Assembly (NCBI RefSeq): GCF_030818775.1
Contig: NZ_JAUTAU010000001.1
Location: 454,001 to 518,000, forward strand
Length of the DNA: 64,000 nucleotides
Source of the DNA: Bacillus sp. SORGH_AS_0510
GTDB lineage: Bacteria; Bacillota; Bacilli; Bacillales; Cytobacillaceae
Direction: 5' to 3'
Shown: piece after piece, positions 1 to 8,013 of the stretch
Position numbering within the stretch: position 1 is the stretch's first letter
Layout of the letters: every line of letters starts with the position of its first letter
Position numbers and translations under genes: made by a program
Notes under the pieces: model-generated
Told to the model about the DNA's origin: nothing
The model's input: the letters and a program-made list of their open reading frames with translations, nothing else
Database searches by the model: none

Positions 1-245
1 TAATCGATATTACCGGTGTGCCAGTAGTGGATACGATGGTTGCCCATCATATTATTCAAGCATCAGAGGCAGTCCGATTGGTTGGTGCGAAGTGTTTAAT
101 TGTCGGTATTCGTCCAGAAATCGCGCAAACAATTGTGAACCTAGGCATTAACCTCGATCAGGTTGTGACGAAAAGCAGCCTGCAAAAAGGAGTCGCCGCA
201 GCATTAGAAATGACAAATCGCAAAATCGTCTCAGTGGAGGAATAA
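1..245 (+). CDS. rsbR: RsbR-type stressosome protein, C-terminal part (gene starts before the window)
   Basis: The frame is open from the first base, so this is the 3' end of a longer gene. The visible residues form the second half of a STAS domain and end in a short acidic tail. RsbR proteins co-assemble with RsbS into the stressosome, a cytoplasmic complex that holds RsbT until environmental stress releases it. Identity rests on the STAS sequence plus position directly before rsbS-rsbT-rsbU; the stop lies only 3 bases before the rsbS start, indicating one operon. The N-terminal sensory globin-like half is outside the window, so the RsbRA, RB, RC or RD type cannot be settled. The first STAS phosphorylation site is also upstream. 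Confidence 0.85.
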   Translation, partial: IDITGVPVVDTMVAHHIIQASEAVRLVGAKCLIVGIRPEIAQTIVNLGINLDQVVTKSSLQKGVAAALEMTNRKIVSVEE

Positions 246-248
246 AAA

Positions 249-611
249 ATGAACGGAAGAATTCCTATTTTAAAATTGTATAATTGCCTGCTGATCTCCA
301 TTCAATGGGAGTTGGACGACCAAACAGCCCTGCAGTTCCAGGAAGATCTTCTTTCCAAGATTCACGAAACAGGTGTGGGCGGCGTTGTTATTGATTTAAC
401 CTCTGTGGACGTAATTGACTCCTTTATTGCCAAAGTACTTGGCGATGTGGTCAGTATGTCCCATCTAATGGGCGCAAAAGTGGTGTTGACTGGCATCCAG
501 CCAGCTGTTGCAATCACACTAGTCGAACTAGGGATACACCTCAGAGATGTGCAAACGGCACTGGATTTAGAAAAAGGCTTAGAAACGTTACAGCGGGAGT
601 TGGGGGAGTAA
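249..611 (+). CDS. rsbS: Stressosome scaffold and RsbT antagonist RsbS
   Basis: A single STAS domain of 120 residues, the usual RsbS length. RsbS is the stressosome core subunit that binds RsbT and is phosphorylated by it on one conserved serine; phosphorylation frees RsbT to activate RsbU. Here the site should be Ser58 in [10 protein letters not shown]. The ATG follows an AGTGGAGGAA ribosome site that overlaps the end of the upstream RsbR gene. The stop lies 3 bases before the rsbT start, so translation is probably coupled. Sequence and order match the Bacillus subtilis module closely. Confidence 0.95.
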   Translation: MNGRIPILKLYNCLLISIQWELDDQTALQFQEDLLSKIHETGVGGVVIDLTSVDVIDSFIAKVLGDVVSMSHLMGAKVVLTGIQPAVAITLVELGIHLRDVQTALDLEKGLETLQRELGE

Positions 612-614
612 AGC

Positions 615-1016
615 ATGGAGAACGAATCCTGTGTGAAAATTATAACCGAATGGGATATCGTTGCAGCGCGTCAGCTTGGGAGAAACGTTGCAAAGGAACT
701 TGGTTTCGGTTCGGTTGACCAAGCAAGGATCACAACAGCGATTTCGGAACTGGCCCGCAATATTTATCTGTACGCTGGAACAGGCGAAATCGAAATCGAG
801 CGCATTACTGAATTAGGTAAAAGTGGCTTAAAAGTAATTGCATCGGACAGTGGTCCGGGCATACATGATATTAGAAAAGTAATGGAAGACGGTTTTACCA
901 CATCTGGTGGTTTGGGGGCAGGGTTACCAGGCGTTAAGCGGTTAATGGATGAATTTATGATCACATCCACTGTCGGGGAAGGAACCAATATTCAGGTGGT
1001 GAAATGGCTTCGCTAG
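615..1016 (+). CDS. rsbT: Serine kinase and RsbU activator RsbT
   Basis: A 133-residue GHKL-type ATPase/kinase. The N box is seen in SELARNIYLYAG (about residues 44-55), the G1 box in DSGPGI (about 79-84) and the glycine lid in GGLGAGLPGVKRL (about 93-105). RsbT phosphorylates RsbS and RsbR in the stressosome; once released it binds the N-terminal domain of RsbU and switches on its phosphatase. The gene sits between rsbS and rsbU with gaps of 3 and 14 bases, as expected for balanced operon expression. All expected ATP-binding elements are present. Confidence 0.95.
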   Translation: MENESCVKIITEWDIVAARQLGRNVAKELGFGSVDQARITTAISELARNIYLYAGTGEIEIERITELGKSGLKVIASDSGPGIHDIRKVMEDGFTTSGGLGAGLPGVKRLMDEFMITSTVGEGTNIQVVKWLR

Positions 1017-1030
1017 GAGGATGAGAGGCA

Positions 1031-2053
1031 ATGGATTTCAAAGATATTTTTGAAGAAAAGTATCGTGGAATACTTCACAGCTATCTAAAAGAATCAACCG
1101 AAGTAGCCTTATATCAAGGGCATAAATTTAGTCGAAAAGCAATCGAACAGCAAATCTCCCCTGAAGAAATCATTCATGCTCATTGCAATGCAATGAAAAG
1201 CCTCTTCCCCGACCTTCCGCAAGAGGTGGTATCTTCTTACGACTTTCTCCTGGAGGTCATGATGGAATATGGCTTAGCCTATCAGGAACATCAAAGCCTC
1301 AGGGACCAACAGCTGCAAATGAAATCAGAAATTGAGATTGCCGCAAGTGTTCAAGATACGATCTTAGAAACGCAAATTCCCCAAATAGATGAAGTAGACA
1401 TCGGAGCCATCAGTGTACCTGCTAAGCAGATGAACGGAGATTTTTACCGCTTTGTGCAGGATCAGAAGCTGATGAGTGTGGCCATTGCAGATGTGATTGG
1501 CAAAGGTATACCTGCTGCTCTTTGTATGTCGATGATTAAGTATGCGATGGATAGTTTACCAGAATCGCGTGAGCATCCGGAATTTGTGCTGGAAAACCTA
1601 AATAGAGTGGTTGAACATAACGTCGATTCGAGCATGTTTATTACCATGACCTACGGCGTATACAATACAGAGCAACATAACTTTACATATGCATCTGCAG
1701 GACATGAACCAGGTATTTTTTACGATTCATCTGCCAATACCTTTACCGATTTACACGCAAAAGGACTAGTATTAGGGGTCGACCCGGATGCGGCCTATCA
1801 GCCGGTGGAAAAACAAGTCGATGTCGGAGATATGGTTGTCCTGCTATCCGACGGTGTAACCGAATCACGAACAGAAGAAGGCTTTATCGAACGCTCTGTC
1901 ATCACAGACCTACTCTACGAAAATAAAGAACGACCAGCACAGGAAATAGTAGAAAAAATATACCGCGAACTAGAAAGAATTCAGAATTTTGAAATCAGGG
2001 ACGATTTCACCCTCATTATTTTAAAAAGAAGGCTTTGTAAAGAGCAGGGTTGA
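1031..2053 (+). CDS. rsbU: PP2C-type phosphatase RsbU, environmental-stress activator of sigma-B
   Basis: A 340-residue protein. Residues 1-85 form the helical RsbT-binding domain and about 110-335 a PPM/PP2C SpoIIE-like phosphatase domain. Metal-binding acidic residues lie in NGDFYRFV, VAIADVIGKG, LSDGVTE and RDDFTLI. When RsbT binds, RsbU dephosphorylates RsbV, which then removes RsbW from sigma-B. AGGAGGATGAG precedes the ATG. The TGA stop at 2051-2053 lies inside the left end of a repeat element that begins at about 2048, so the last residues and the stop are supplied by, or fused to, that element. The length is near normal, so function is probably kept. Confidence 0.95.
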   Translation: MDFKDIFEEKYRGILHSYLKESTEVALYQGHKFSRKAIEQQISPEEIIHAHCNAMKSLFPDLPQEVVSSYDFLLEVMMEYGLAYQEHQSLRDQQLQMKSEIEIAASVQDTILETQIPQIDEVDIGAISVPAKQMNGDFYRFVQDQKLMSVAIADVIGKGIPAALCMSMIKYAMDSLPESREHPEFVLENLNRVVEHNVDSSMFITMTYGVYNTEQHNFTYASAGHEPGIFYDSSANTFTDLHAKGLVLGVDPDAAYQPVEKQVDVGDMVVLLSDGVTESRTEEGFIERSVITDLLYENKERPAQEIVEKIYRELERIQNFEIRDDFTLIILKRRLCKEQG

Positions 2054-2237
2054 TTGGAGCGGAAGGCACGAAGACTCCTCGAAAATGCTATCGCATTTCC
2101 TTCGTGCTTGGGCGGATTCAAGATGCATTTCAATGTCCTGTGGGAGTATGGTTCAGGGGAGACCCCGCAGGCCTAAGGGCCGAGTAGGCTCGCCGAAACA
2201 CCCACGAACCGCTCGTGCCTGGAGCGGAAATCAACAG
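2048..2237. repeat. MITE-like element, copy A (with internal insertion)
   Basis: Starts GGTTGATTGGAGCGGAAGGC and ends GCCTGGAGCGGAAATCAACAG, the same ends as copies at 22478-22609 and 46454-46585. It is longer than they are by about 60 bases, inserted after GAAGACTCCT at about 2076, with CCT on both sides of the extra block. It separates rsbU from the sigma-B promoter of rsbV and provides the rsbU stop codon. No open reading frame is present. Confidence 0.8.
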
Positions 2238-2272
2238 CTATGTTAACAGAGCAGAAAATTTTAAAAAGAAAT

Positions 2273-2298
2273 GTTTAGACTATCAAAAAGGCGGGTAT
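2273..2298 (+). promoter_or_regulatory. Sigma-B-type promoter before rsbV
   Basis: GTTTAG at 2273-2278 and GGGTAT at 2293-2298 are separated by 14 bases, very close to the sigma-B consensus GTTTAA / GGGTAT. It lies 34 bases upstream of the rsbV start. In B. subtilis the rsbV-rsbW-sigB-rsbX half is autoregulated from such a promoter, so the layout fits known biology. Confidence 0.85.
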
Positions 2299-2332
2299 TT
2301 AAAAAATAAATATTCCTGAGGTGAGAATAATT

Positions 2333-2647
2333 ATGAATCTACTAATAGATACACATCACAATAATGAGGAAATAATCGTGTCAATATCGGGAGAAATCGA
2401 TGCGTTCACAGCACCGAAGCTTCGCGAAGAAATCATGCCTTTAGCCGAAAAAGAAAACCAAACGATTATCATCAGTTTGAAAGATGTCTCCTATTTAGAT
2501 AGTACCGGACTCGGAGTGTTTGTCGGGTTATTCAAACAGCTGAAGAAAAATGATGGGGAAATGAAACTTGTGGACTTATCAGATCGGCTGAAACGTCTTT
2601 TTGAAATTACCGGTTTAAGCAACATTATGACAATTTCGTCCAACTAA
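2333..2647 (+). CDS. rsbV: Anti-anti-sigma factor RsbV
   Basis: A 104-residue STAS-domain protein. Its regulatory serine should be Ser57 in SYLDSTGLGVFV. Unphosphorylated RsbV binds RsbW and releases sigma-B; RsbW kinase inactivates it and RsbU phosphatase restores it. I chose the ATG at 2333 rather than the in-frame GTG at 2321 because CTGAGGTGAG at 2315-2324 is a ribosome site spaced correctly only for 2333. The gene is transcribed from the sigma-B promoter just upstream. A 47-base gap separates it from rsbW, unlike the tight overlap in B. subtilis. Confidence 0.95.
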   Translation: MNLLIDTHHNNEEIIVSISGEIDAFTAPKLREEIMPLAEKENQTIIISLKDVSYLDSTGLGVFVGLFKQLKKNDGEMKLVDLSDRLKRLFEITGLSNIMTISSN

Positions 2648-2694
2648 AAAAACAGGTAGGGTCAAAACTATTTCAAAGATAAGAGGTGGGGGTT

Positions 2695-3177
2695 ATGAAC
2701 CAAGTGATGGATTATATTGAAATGAAGATTCCAGCAAAACCTGATTATGTAGGTGTAATCCGTTTGACGATATCGGGAATTGCAAGCCGTATGGGTTTTA
2801 CATACGAGGAAATTGAAGACATCAAGATTGCCATCAGTGAAGCCACAACGAACGCTGTTCAGCATGCGTACCATGGTGATGAAGGCGGCGAAATTATTGT
2901 TGGCTTTGGGATTTACGCGGATAAGTTAGAGATGATGGTTGCAGACAATGGAAAAAGCTTTAATTTTATCCAAACGAAAAAAGAACTAGGCCCATACACA
3001 AAGTCAAGTACAATCGATGAACTGGCAGAGGGAGGGTTAGGTCTATTTTTGATAGAGACGCTCATGGACGAGGTCCGTGTTTCGAATCAATCAGGTGTAA
3101 CAGTCTTCATGGTGAAGAATGTAAGTGGGGAGCGTGAAATTCATGACCAAGCCATCTCGAACCATGAAGCGCAGTAA
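2695..3177 (+). CDS. rsbW: Anti-sigma-B factor and serine kinase RsbW
   Basis: A 160-residue GHKL kinase, the same length as the B. subtilis protein. It shows an N box in SEATTNAVQHAY, a G1 box in VADNGKSF and a lid in EGGLGLFLIETLMDEV. It sequesters sigma-B in unstressed cells and phosphorylates RsbV. The ATG at 2695 is preferred over GTG 2686 because AAGAGGTGGGGG at 2681-2692 is the ribosome site. The last 35 bases overlap the start of sigB, so the two partners are translationally coupled. Confidence 0.95.
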   Translation: MNQVMDYIEMKIPAKPDYVGVIRLTISGIASRMGFTYEEIEDIKIAISEATTNAVQHAYHGDEGGEIIVGFGIYADKLEMMVADNGKSFNFIQTKKELGPYTKSSTIDELAEGGLGLFLIETLMDEVRVSNQSGVTVFMVKNVSGEREIHDQAISNHEAQ

Positions 3178-3937
3178 GGAAGAAATTGATGCGCTCATCC
3201 TCCAAGTGCAGGAAACCGGAGATTCTGACGCACAGGAAATCTTAGTGGAAAATTACACGGCACTTGTTGGCAGTCTGGCCCACAAATATTCAAAGGGCAG
3301 AGATTTTCATGAAGATATCATGCAGGTAGGGATGATTGGACTTTTAGGCGCGATCAAACGCTATGAGCCGGATGTCGGCAGATCATTCGAGTCGTTTTTA
3401 ATTCCGACCGTGATCGGAGAAATCAAGCGATTCCTCCGCGATAAAACTTGGAGCGTTCATGTGCCAAGACGCGTGAAGGAATTATGGCCAAAGCTAAAAA
3501 CTGTGGTGGACGAGCTGACCAATCTATATCAGCGCTCACCAAAAATTCAGGAAATTGCTGATTACTTAAATGTAAGTGAGGAAGAAGTGCTAGAAGCCAT
3601 GGAAATGGGAAAAAGCTATCAATCCGTCTCTGTCGACCAGCCTATTGAAACGGGGTCCGAGGGAAGCACCGTGACAGCGCTGGATATAATGGGATCGAGA
3701 GAAGAAGGGTATGAAAAGGTAGACCAGCGAATGCTGCTGCAAAGCGTCCTCCATGTGCTATCAGAGCGCGAGAGGGAAATTATCCACTGGACGTTTATTG
3801 AAAATAAGAGCCAAAAGGAAACAGGTGAGTTATTGGGAATTTCACAAATGCACGTATCAAGGCTGCAAAAAAAGGCGATTGATAAATTGCGTAAGGCACT
3901 CACCAAGGATGCGTATTCAGGGGTAACCAATGCTTGA
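3143..3937 (+). CDS. sigB: General stress sigma factor sigma-B
   Basis: A 264-residue SigB/SigF-family sigma factor. Region 2 includes GMIGLLGAIKRYEPDVGRSF and region 4 carries an HTH in QKETGELLGISQMHVSRLQ. It directs RNA polymerase to GTTTAA/GGGTAT promoters, several of which are visible in this window. The ATG at 3143 (residues MTKPSR) matches the B. subtilis start and follows GTGGGGAG; the frame is open further upstream inside rsbW but lacks a better site. The stop overlaps the rsbX start by 8 bases. Confidence 0.96.
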   Translation: MTKPSRTMKRSKEEIDALILQVQETGDSDAQEILVENYTALVGSLAHKYSKGRDFHEDIMQVGMIGLLGAIKRYEPDVGRSFESFLIPTVIGEIKRFLRDKTWSVHVPRRVKELWPKLKTVVDELTNLYQRSPKIQEIADYLNVSEEEVLEAMEMGKSYQSVSVDQPIETGSEGSTVTALDIMGSREEGYEKVDQRMLLQSVLHVLSEREREIIHWTFIENKSQKETGELLGISQMHVSRLQKKAIDKLRKALTKDAYSGVTNA

Positions 3938-4529
3938 AATTGAAGCCAATTCCTTTGTACACGCCCGTGCCTTTCAAGTTCAAAAAGAAGGAAACAGCTT
4001 TAATGGCGACAGCTTTTTCATGAAGGCAACTGATGAGTATTTCATCTGTTCAGTAGCGGATGGGCTAGGAAGCGGCCTACATGCCAATAAGTCATCGGAT
4101 GCGGTCATGGAAGTGGTCAAAGAACATCATCATGAAGAGGTCGAGTTGTTAATGGATTACTGTAACCAGGCCCTGAAGATGAAAAGAGGCGCCACCGTAT
4201 CAATTTTAAAAGCTGATTTTAAGAAGAAGGAAGTCACCTTCTGCTCGGTAGGCAACATTCAATTTGTCTTCTATCTTCCTTCAGGACTCTATATTTATCC
4301 CATTCCCGTCACCGGCTTTTTATCCGGTAAGCCGCAAACGTATCGCATCGAGACCTTTCCCTATGAACCCAATTCCAAATTTATGCTCCATACCGATGGA
4401 ATCCATCTTCCATCGATCAAGCAGGAGCTCACCCGGTTCGAATCACTCGAAGACATGTCGAACCACCTAAAAATATATACAACGTCAGGAAAAGACGACG
4501 CTACCTTCATGGTCGGCCAGCTATTTTAA
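3930..4529 (+). CDS. rsbX: Feedback phosphatase RsbX
   Basis: A 199-residue compact PP2C-like phosphatase with acidic metal ligands in NGDSFFM, SVADGLGSG, LHTDGIH and GKDDATFMV. RsbX removes phosphate from RsbS and RsbR, returning the stressosome to its resting state after stress. It overlaps sigB by 8 bases and is the last gene of the operon; a hairpin with a T run overlaps its stop codon. Length and position are the same as in B. subtilis. Confidence 0.93.
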   Translation: MLEIEANSFVHARAFQVQKEGNSFNGDSFFMKATDEYFICSVADGLGSGLHANKSSDAVMEVVKEHHHEEVELLMDYCNQALKMKRGATVSILKADFKKKEVTFCSVGNIQFVFYLPSGLYIYPIPVTGFLSGKPQTYRIETFPYEPNSKFMLHTDGIHLPSIKQELTRFESLEDMSNHLKIYTTSGKDDATFMVGQLF

Positions 4530-4558
4530 CCCAAAAAATAGTGTGGTCGGCTTTTTTG
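4512..4558 (+). terminator. Terminator of the sigB operon
   Basis: An imperfect stem pairs GTCGGCCAGCTATTTT with AAAATAGTGTGGTCGGC, with G-U pairs, and is followed by TTTTTTG. The left arm lies inside the last codons of rsbX. Confidence 0.7.
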
Positions 4559-4610
4559 TTTCGCTCCACAGTCCTTGTTTTTATAGAGTTGTGGGTGTGG
4601 TTTAGTAGTT

Positions 4611-4722
4611 GGCGAGTAAAATGGGGAGATTGACGAGTAAAGTGTGAAGTTTGACGAGTGAAATAGAAAATCGACGAGGAAATCATATTTTTGACGAGTA
4701 AGTCAACGAAAGTGACGAGTAA
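4611..4722 (+). repeat. 21-bp-period array, core TTGACGAGTAA (6 units)
   Basis: CGAG cores start at 4613, 4634, 4655, 4675, 4695 and 4716, giving spacings of 21, 21, 20, 20 and 21. Cores are conserved while the 9-11 bases between them vary. The array follows the sigB operon terminator and is followed at about 4737 by ATAAAAAGGGTAATTTT, a trailer shared with other arrays. No coding potential is evident because the spacing shifts frame. Confidence 0.85.
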
Positions 4723-4803
4723 GAAAGGAATTCATATAAAAAGGGTAATTTTAAAGGTACTTCAAGAGGTGATCAACACAGAATTTGAAAGGAAGATACT
4801 GGG

Positions 4804-4826
4804 GCCAGGCTAAGGCCTGGCTTTTT
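4804..4826 (+). terminator. Terminator-like hairpin without an obvious gene
   Basis: GCCAGGC taag GCCTGGC is followed by TTTTT. The same stem occurs after spoIID (13804). The only coding trace before it is a 14-codon frame starting GTG at about 4770 after an AAGAGG sequence and ending TAA inside the stem. It may be a gene remnant or a very small transcript. Confidence 0.6.
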
Positions 4827-4865
4827 GTGTTGGTGAAGCACTCGTGATCAGTCAGGTGAAGGTCG

Positions 4866-5022
4866 TCCGCCAATTGAGTTGTGTTATCCGCCAGTTGGGA
4901 GATGCTATCCGCCAGTTGAAAGTGCATCCGCCAATTGGGAGATGCTATGCGCCAGTTGGGGGGGGTTATCCGCCAGTTGAAAGGTACCATCCGCCAATTG
5001 AGGCCAGCTATCCGCCAGTTAA
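4866..5022 (-). repeat. 21-bp-period array, core CCGCCAGTTG (8 units)
   Basis: CCGCCA (or GCGCCA) starts at 4867, 4888, 4909, 4928, 4949, 4970, 4991 and 5012, giving spacings of 21, 21, 19, 21, 21, 21 and 21. On the minus strand the unit reads CAACTGGCGGATAA, which resembles the GATAA-ending cores of arrays at 13934 and 36421; strand is assigned on that basis. It lies 80 bases before cls. Confidence 0.85.
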
Positions 5023-5102
5023 ACCTGCCCCATGCCTGCGAGTGGTTTCATTTCACGCGGTACGGGTATTTTATAGTGAAAAAGATGCAGGGAGAAACTC
5101 GT

Positions 5103-6626
5103 ATGAAAAAACTTAGGGTCGAATTTGTGTATGTGCTTATGATGCTGGCGTTCGGATATGTGGCGCTTGGCACCAATGTTCCTTTTTCATGGAAAGCGCT
5201 TTGTATCACCTTGTATGGGATCATGATCGTAAAAACGGTCATCTCGCTGTGGCTCGAAAACCGCCCTGCCCAGAATACACTCCTATGGATGTATATCCTC
5301 ATTTTCCTGCCAATCTTAGGCTACATCTTTTACGTCTACTCCGGCCAGCTAGTACATAAAGGAGAGCTGTTCAAGAGAAAGCGCAGCCTCGACCGGGAAT
5401 TATTTGAAGAACTCAACAAGCAAACGCGCGGGGTAGCTGCACCAGGAGTGGACCAGGCCGTCATGTCAGGTCTGAACGAACACCAGCGCAGCTTTGCCAA
5501 TTATCTAGAGCGGGTGACCTTAACCAGTTGGAATCAACACTCGCGAACAAAAATGCTGAGAAATGGGAACGAAACCTTCGAAGAGATCAAACAGGCGCTC
5601 CAGCAGGCTACGGACTTTATCCATATCCAATATTACATTTTTCGCTATGACCGCTTGGGAAAAGAACTGATCGACATCTTAACCGAAAAAGTCCGGGAAG
5701 GCGTAACCGTACGCCTCATGTACGATGCAGTCGGCAGCTTCTCCCTTTCTAACGCCGACCTGAAAATCATGGCGGATGCCGGCATCCAGCTCCACCCGTT
5801 CTTACCGATCCAAGCAGGCTTCATCAACCAAAAGTTCAACTTCCGGAATCATCGCAAAATCATCATCATCGACGGAAAAGTAGGCTTCGTCGGCGGGCTC
5901 AACGTGGGTATCGAATACCTTGGCGAAAACGACCAATTCGGCTTTTGGTGCGACACCCACGTCAAACTCGAAGGCGATGCCGTCCAAACCTTACATGCCG
6001 TCTTTTTACTGGACTGGCTCTATGCCTCAGGCGAACATCTTTTTGAAAATGAACACTATTTGCAGCCGAAACCAGTCGACGGTGATGGACTGGTCCATGT
6101 CGTCGCAACAGGTCCCGAAACACGTGACATGAGCGACCACTACTACGCCATGATCTCCTCGGCCACCGAATCCATCTGGATTGCGACCCCGTACTTCGTT
6201 CCGAGCCCGTCTATTCAAACAGCGCTCCGGATCGCCGCCCGGAAAGGTATCCAAGTTCGGTTGATGGTTCCTGAGAAAAACGACGGGTTTCTTACGCAAT
6301 ACGCCACCCAGTCCTACTTTCCGGAACTGCTGCGTGCAGGAATCGAAATCTATTCCTATCAAAAAGGATTTCTTCATAAAAAAGTTCTTATTGTCGACGG
6401 CGACTTGGCTTCGATTGGGACAGCCAACTTCGATATGCGCAGCTTCCAATTGAATTTCGAGGTCAATTTGTTTTTAACCGGAGCGGACTCCATTGGCGAG
6501 CTCGTGGACCACTTTGAGGAGGACATCAAAGACAGCTGCCGCGTCCGCCCCGTCGAGTTTTACAAACGAAAGGCTACTGTTAAATTCAAAGAAAGTTTCG
6601 CCCGGTTGTTTTCCGGCGTGCTGTGA
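5103..6626 (+). CDS. cls: Cardiolipin synthase (phospholipase D family)
   Basis: A 507-residue membrane enzyme that condenses two phosphatidylglycerol molecules into cardiolipin and glycerol. There are two N-terminal membrane segments (about residues 8-28 and 37-80) followed by two PLD domains. The HKD motifs are HRKIIIIDG with GGLNVG in the first half and HKKVLIVDG with GTANFDMRSF in the second. The ATG at 5103 follows AGGGAGA; the frame stays open upstream through the repeat array, but those residues are repeat-derived. A second catalytic-motif pair and normal length suggest an active enzyme. Which B. subtilis paralogue it matches best is not settled. Confidence 0.93.
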   Translation: MKKLRVEFVYVLMMLAFGYVALGTNVPFSWKALCITLYGIMIVKTVISLWLENRPAQNTLLWMYILIFLPILGYIFYVYSGQLVHKGELFKRKRSLDRELFEELNKQTRGVAAPGVDQAVMSGLNEHQRSFANYLERVTLTSWNQHSRTKMLRNGNETFEEIKQALQQATDFIHIQYYIFRYDRLGKELIDILTEKVREGVTVRLMYDAVGSFSLSNADLKIMADAGIQLHPFLPIQAGFINQKFNFRNHRKIIIIDGKVGFVGGLNVGIEYLGENDQFGFWCDTHVKLEGDAVQTLHAVFLLDWLYASGEHLFENEHYLQPKPVDGDGLVHVVATGPETRDMSDHYYAMISSATESIWIATPYFVPSPSIQTALRIAARKGIQVRLMVPEKNDGFLTQYATQSYFPELLRAGIEIYSYQKGFLHKKVLIVDGDLASIGTANFDMRSFQLNFEVNLFLTGADSIGELVDHFEEDIKDSCRVRPVEFYKRKATVKFKESFARLFSGVL

Positions 6627-6702
6627 TTTTGAGGTCTAAATGTGAGTCGAATCTAATATTTTTAGGTAGAGGGTAATTCTAAAGAAAATAGGTGATTCGA
6701 TC

Positions 6703-6924
6703 ATGTTTGCTGTTCATTTTTTAGAAAACAAAAATGTGTTATTGACGCAGTTGCTCAGGCGTGTGCCGGAAGAAGGAGAAGCCATCAAGATTAAGGGACG
6801 AAAAGGGACGGTGGCCAAAGTAACCAATGTGGATGAGAAAAACATCCAAGTGCAGGTAGTCTTAGAAAAGGTCAACAAAAACAAACAAGCGGCCCTGGAT
6901 CCATCTAAAAAGAAAAGAAGATAA
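6703..6924 (+). CDS. Small basic protein of unknown function
   Basis: 73 residues with a lysine/arginine-rich C-terminus (KKKRR) and a central stretch IKIKGRKGTVAKVTNVDEKNIQVQVV that could form a small beta-barrel of the KOW or SH3 type. I do not recognise the family. TAGGTGATTCGATC precedes the ATG and a terminator follows closely, so it is probably a monocistronic gene. The fold suggestion is inference from alternating hydrophobic residues only. Confidence 0.7.
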   Translation: MFAVHFLENKNVLLTQLLRRVPEEGEAIKIKGRKGTVAKVTNVDEKNIQVQVVLEKVNKNKQAALDPSKKKRR

Positions 6925-6933
6925 ACGTGTACG

Positions 6934-6962
6934 AACGCGCCATTTATTGGGGCGTTTTTTTA
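6934..6962 (+). terminator. Terminator after the small basic protein gene
   Basis: AACGCGCC and GGGGCGTT form a short stem around ATTTATT, followed by a run of seven T. Confidence 0.65.
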
Positions 6963-6989
6963 TTCTGTCGGATAGCCATGGGTATTGGG

Positions 6990-7225
6990 TACGCAGGAAG
7001 GGTCTACGAGCCCGATGCCCGAGGAAAGGAAAGCAAAAGGTGGCGTAGAGGGGGTCTATGCGACCGAATGGAAAGGAAAATTCATCGAAAGGTCGCGTAG
7101 AGAGGTTCTATGCGACTGAAGTGAAAGGAAAATCCATTAAAAGGGTTCGTAGAGTGGTTTTACGAGTCCGAACCAGGTGGGAAGGATAGCCTCGGGTTAC
7201 GAAGCAAGGTTTTACGAACGTGTCC
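6990..7225 (+). repeat. 52-bp-period array with internal hairpin, copy 1
   Basis: Units aligned on the TCTACG/TCTATG element recur exactly every 52 bases (A of the element at about 7006, 7058, 7110, 7162 and 7214). Each unit has a small inverted repeat, CGTAGAG and (T)TCTATG, followed by CGACCGA and a purine-rich stretch. The same family occurs at 18873-19150. It fills the interval between a terminator and the DoxX gene, and no gene is evident. Confidence 0.85.
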
Positions 7226-7390
7226 TTGCAAAAAGCAGGGCTTTTTATCGACCAAATCCACTCGTTCATAGCTTTGCCATAACATTTCTAACAAACTGTG
7301 AACTTATCAATATAGCCATGTTTTTTAAGTGAAAAAGTAATATATTGTAAGTGTAAAGAACATAACAAACTTTGAAAGAAGGAATCATTT

Positions 7391-7903
7391 ATGTTTAACA
7401 AATTTTTAAGGGAAAACAAAATTGCCTCTGTGATTTTAACTGTCCTTCGTTTATATCTCGGTTACTCTTGGTTTACAGCAGGATTTCATAAATTAACTGG
7501 TGGATTCGATGCTGCTGGCTTCTTAAAAGGAGCGATCGCCAATCCAGTAAAAGGCCCAGATGGCGCAGTCGTCTTTGGTTGGTACGTAGACTTCTTGAAA
7601 CACATTGCTCTTCCAAATGTCGATGTCTTCAACGTTCTTGTTCCTTGGGGCGAAACACTAATCGGTTTAGGCTTAATCTTAGGCTGCTTAACAACAACTG
7701 CCATGTTCTTTGGTCTCGTGATGAACTTCAGCTTCTTCTTAGCAGGTACAGTATCTCACAACCCTAGAGACATTTTCCTTGGCTTCATCATCTTAACTGC
7801 TGGCTACAACGCTGGTAAAATTGGTTTAGACCGTTGGGTAGTACCTTACTTCAGAAGAATGGGCAAAAAAGACACAGTTAATGTAAAAAACAAAACCGCG
7901 TAA
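7391..7903 (+). CDS. DoxX-family membrane protein
   Basis: 170 residues with four predicted membrane segments (about 14-34, 75-95, 98-118 and 122-142). It resembles the DoxX/DoxD group related to the small subunit of thiosulfate:quinone oxidoreductase. Such proteins in Firmicutes are usually of unknown substrate and are often stress- or redox-linked. GAAAGAAGGAATC precedes the ATG. Codons differ from neighbours: many TTC and CTT and few G-ending codons suggest high expression. The family call is firm, the biochemical role is not. Confidence 0.8.
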   Translation: MFNKFLRENKIASVILTVLRLYLGYSWFTAGFHKLTGGFDAAGFLKGAIANPVKGPDGAVVFGWYVDFLKHIALPNVDVFNVLVPWGETLIGLGLILGCLTTTAMFFGLVMNFSFFLAGTVSHNPRDIFLGFIILTAGYNAGKIGLDRWVVPYFRRMGKKDTVNVKNKTA

Positions 7904-7933
7904 CGTTCTAACAAAATGCAAATAGGCAAAAAA

Positions 7934-7963
7934 AAGAGACTGCAGCTTAGCTTGCAGTCTCTT
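7934..7963 (-). terminator. Bidirectional-looking terminator between DoxX and the GlsB-like gene
   Basis: AAGAGACTGCA and TGCAGTCTCTT form a perfect stem around GCTTAGCT. The minus strand continues into CTTTTTTTTGCC, so it best serves the leftward gene at 8014; it may also end the rightward DoxX transcript. Confidence 0.8.
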
Positions 7964-8013
7964 ACTATATATTAGGTAGGGGGGATGTTGTTGTTGAACC
8001 AATAAAGCTTGGA

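Noticed and set aside
6990..7225. CRISPR array
   Set aside because: Unit length is constant and the whole 52-bp unit is repeated, with no unique spacers and no cas genes; the same applies to 18871 and 28310.
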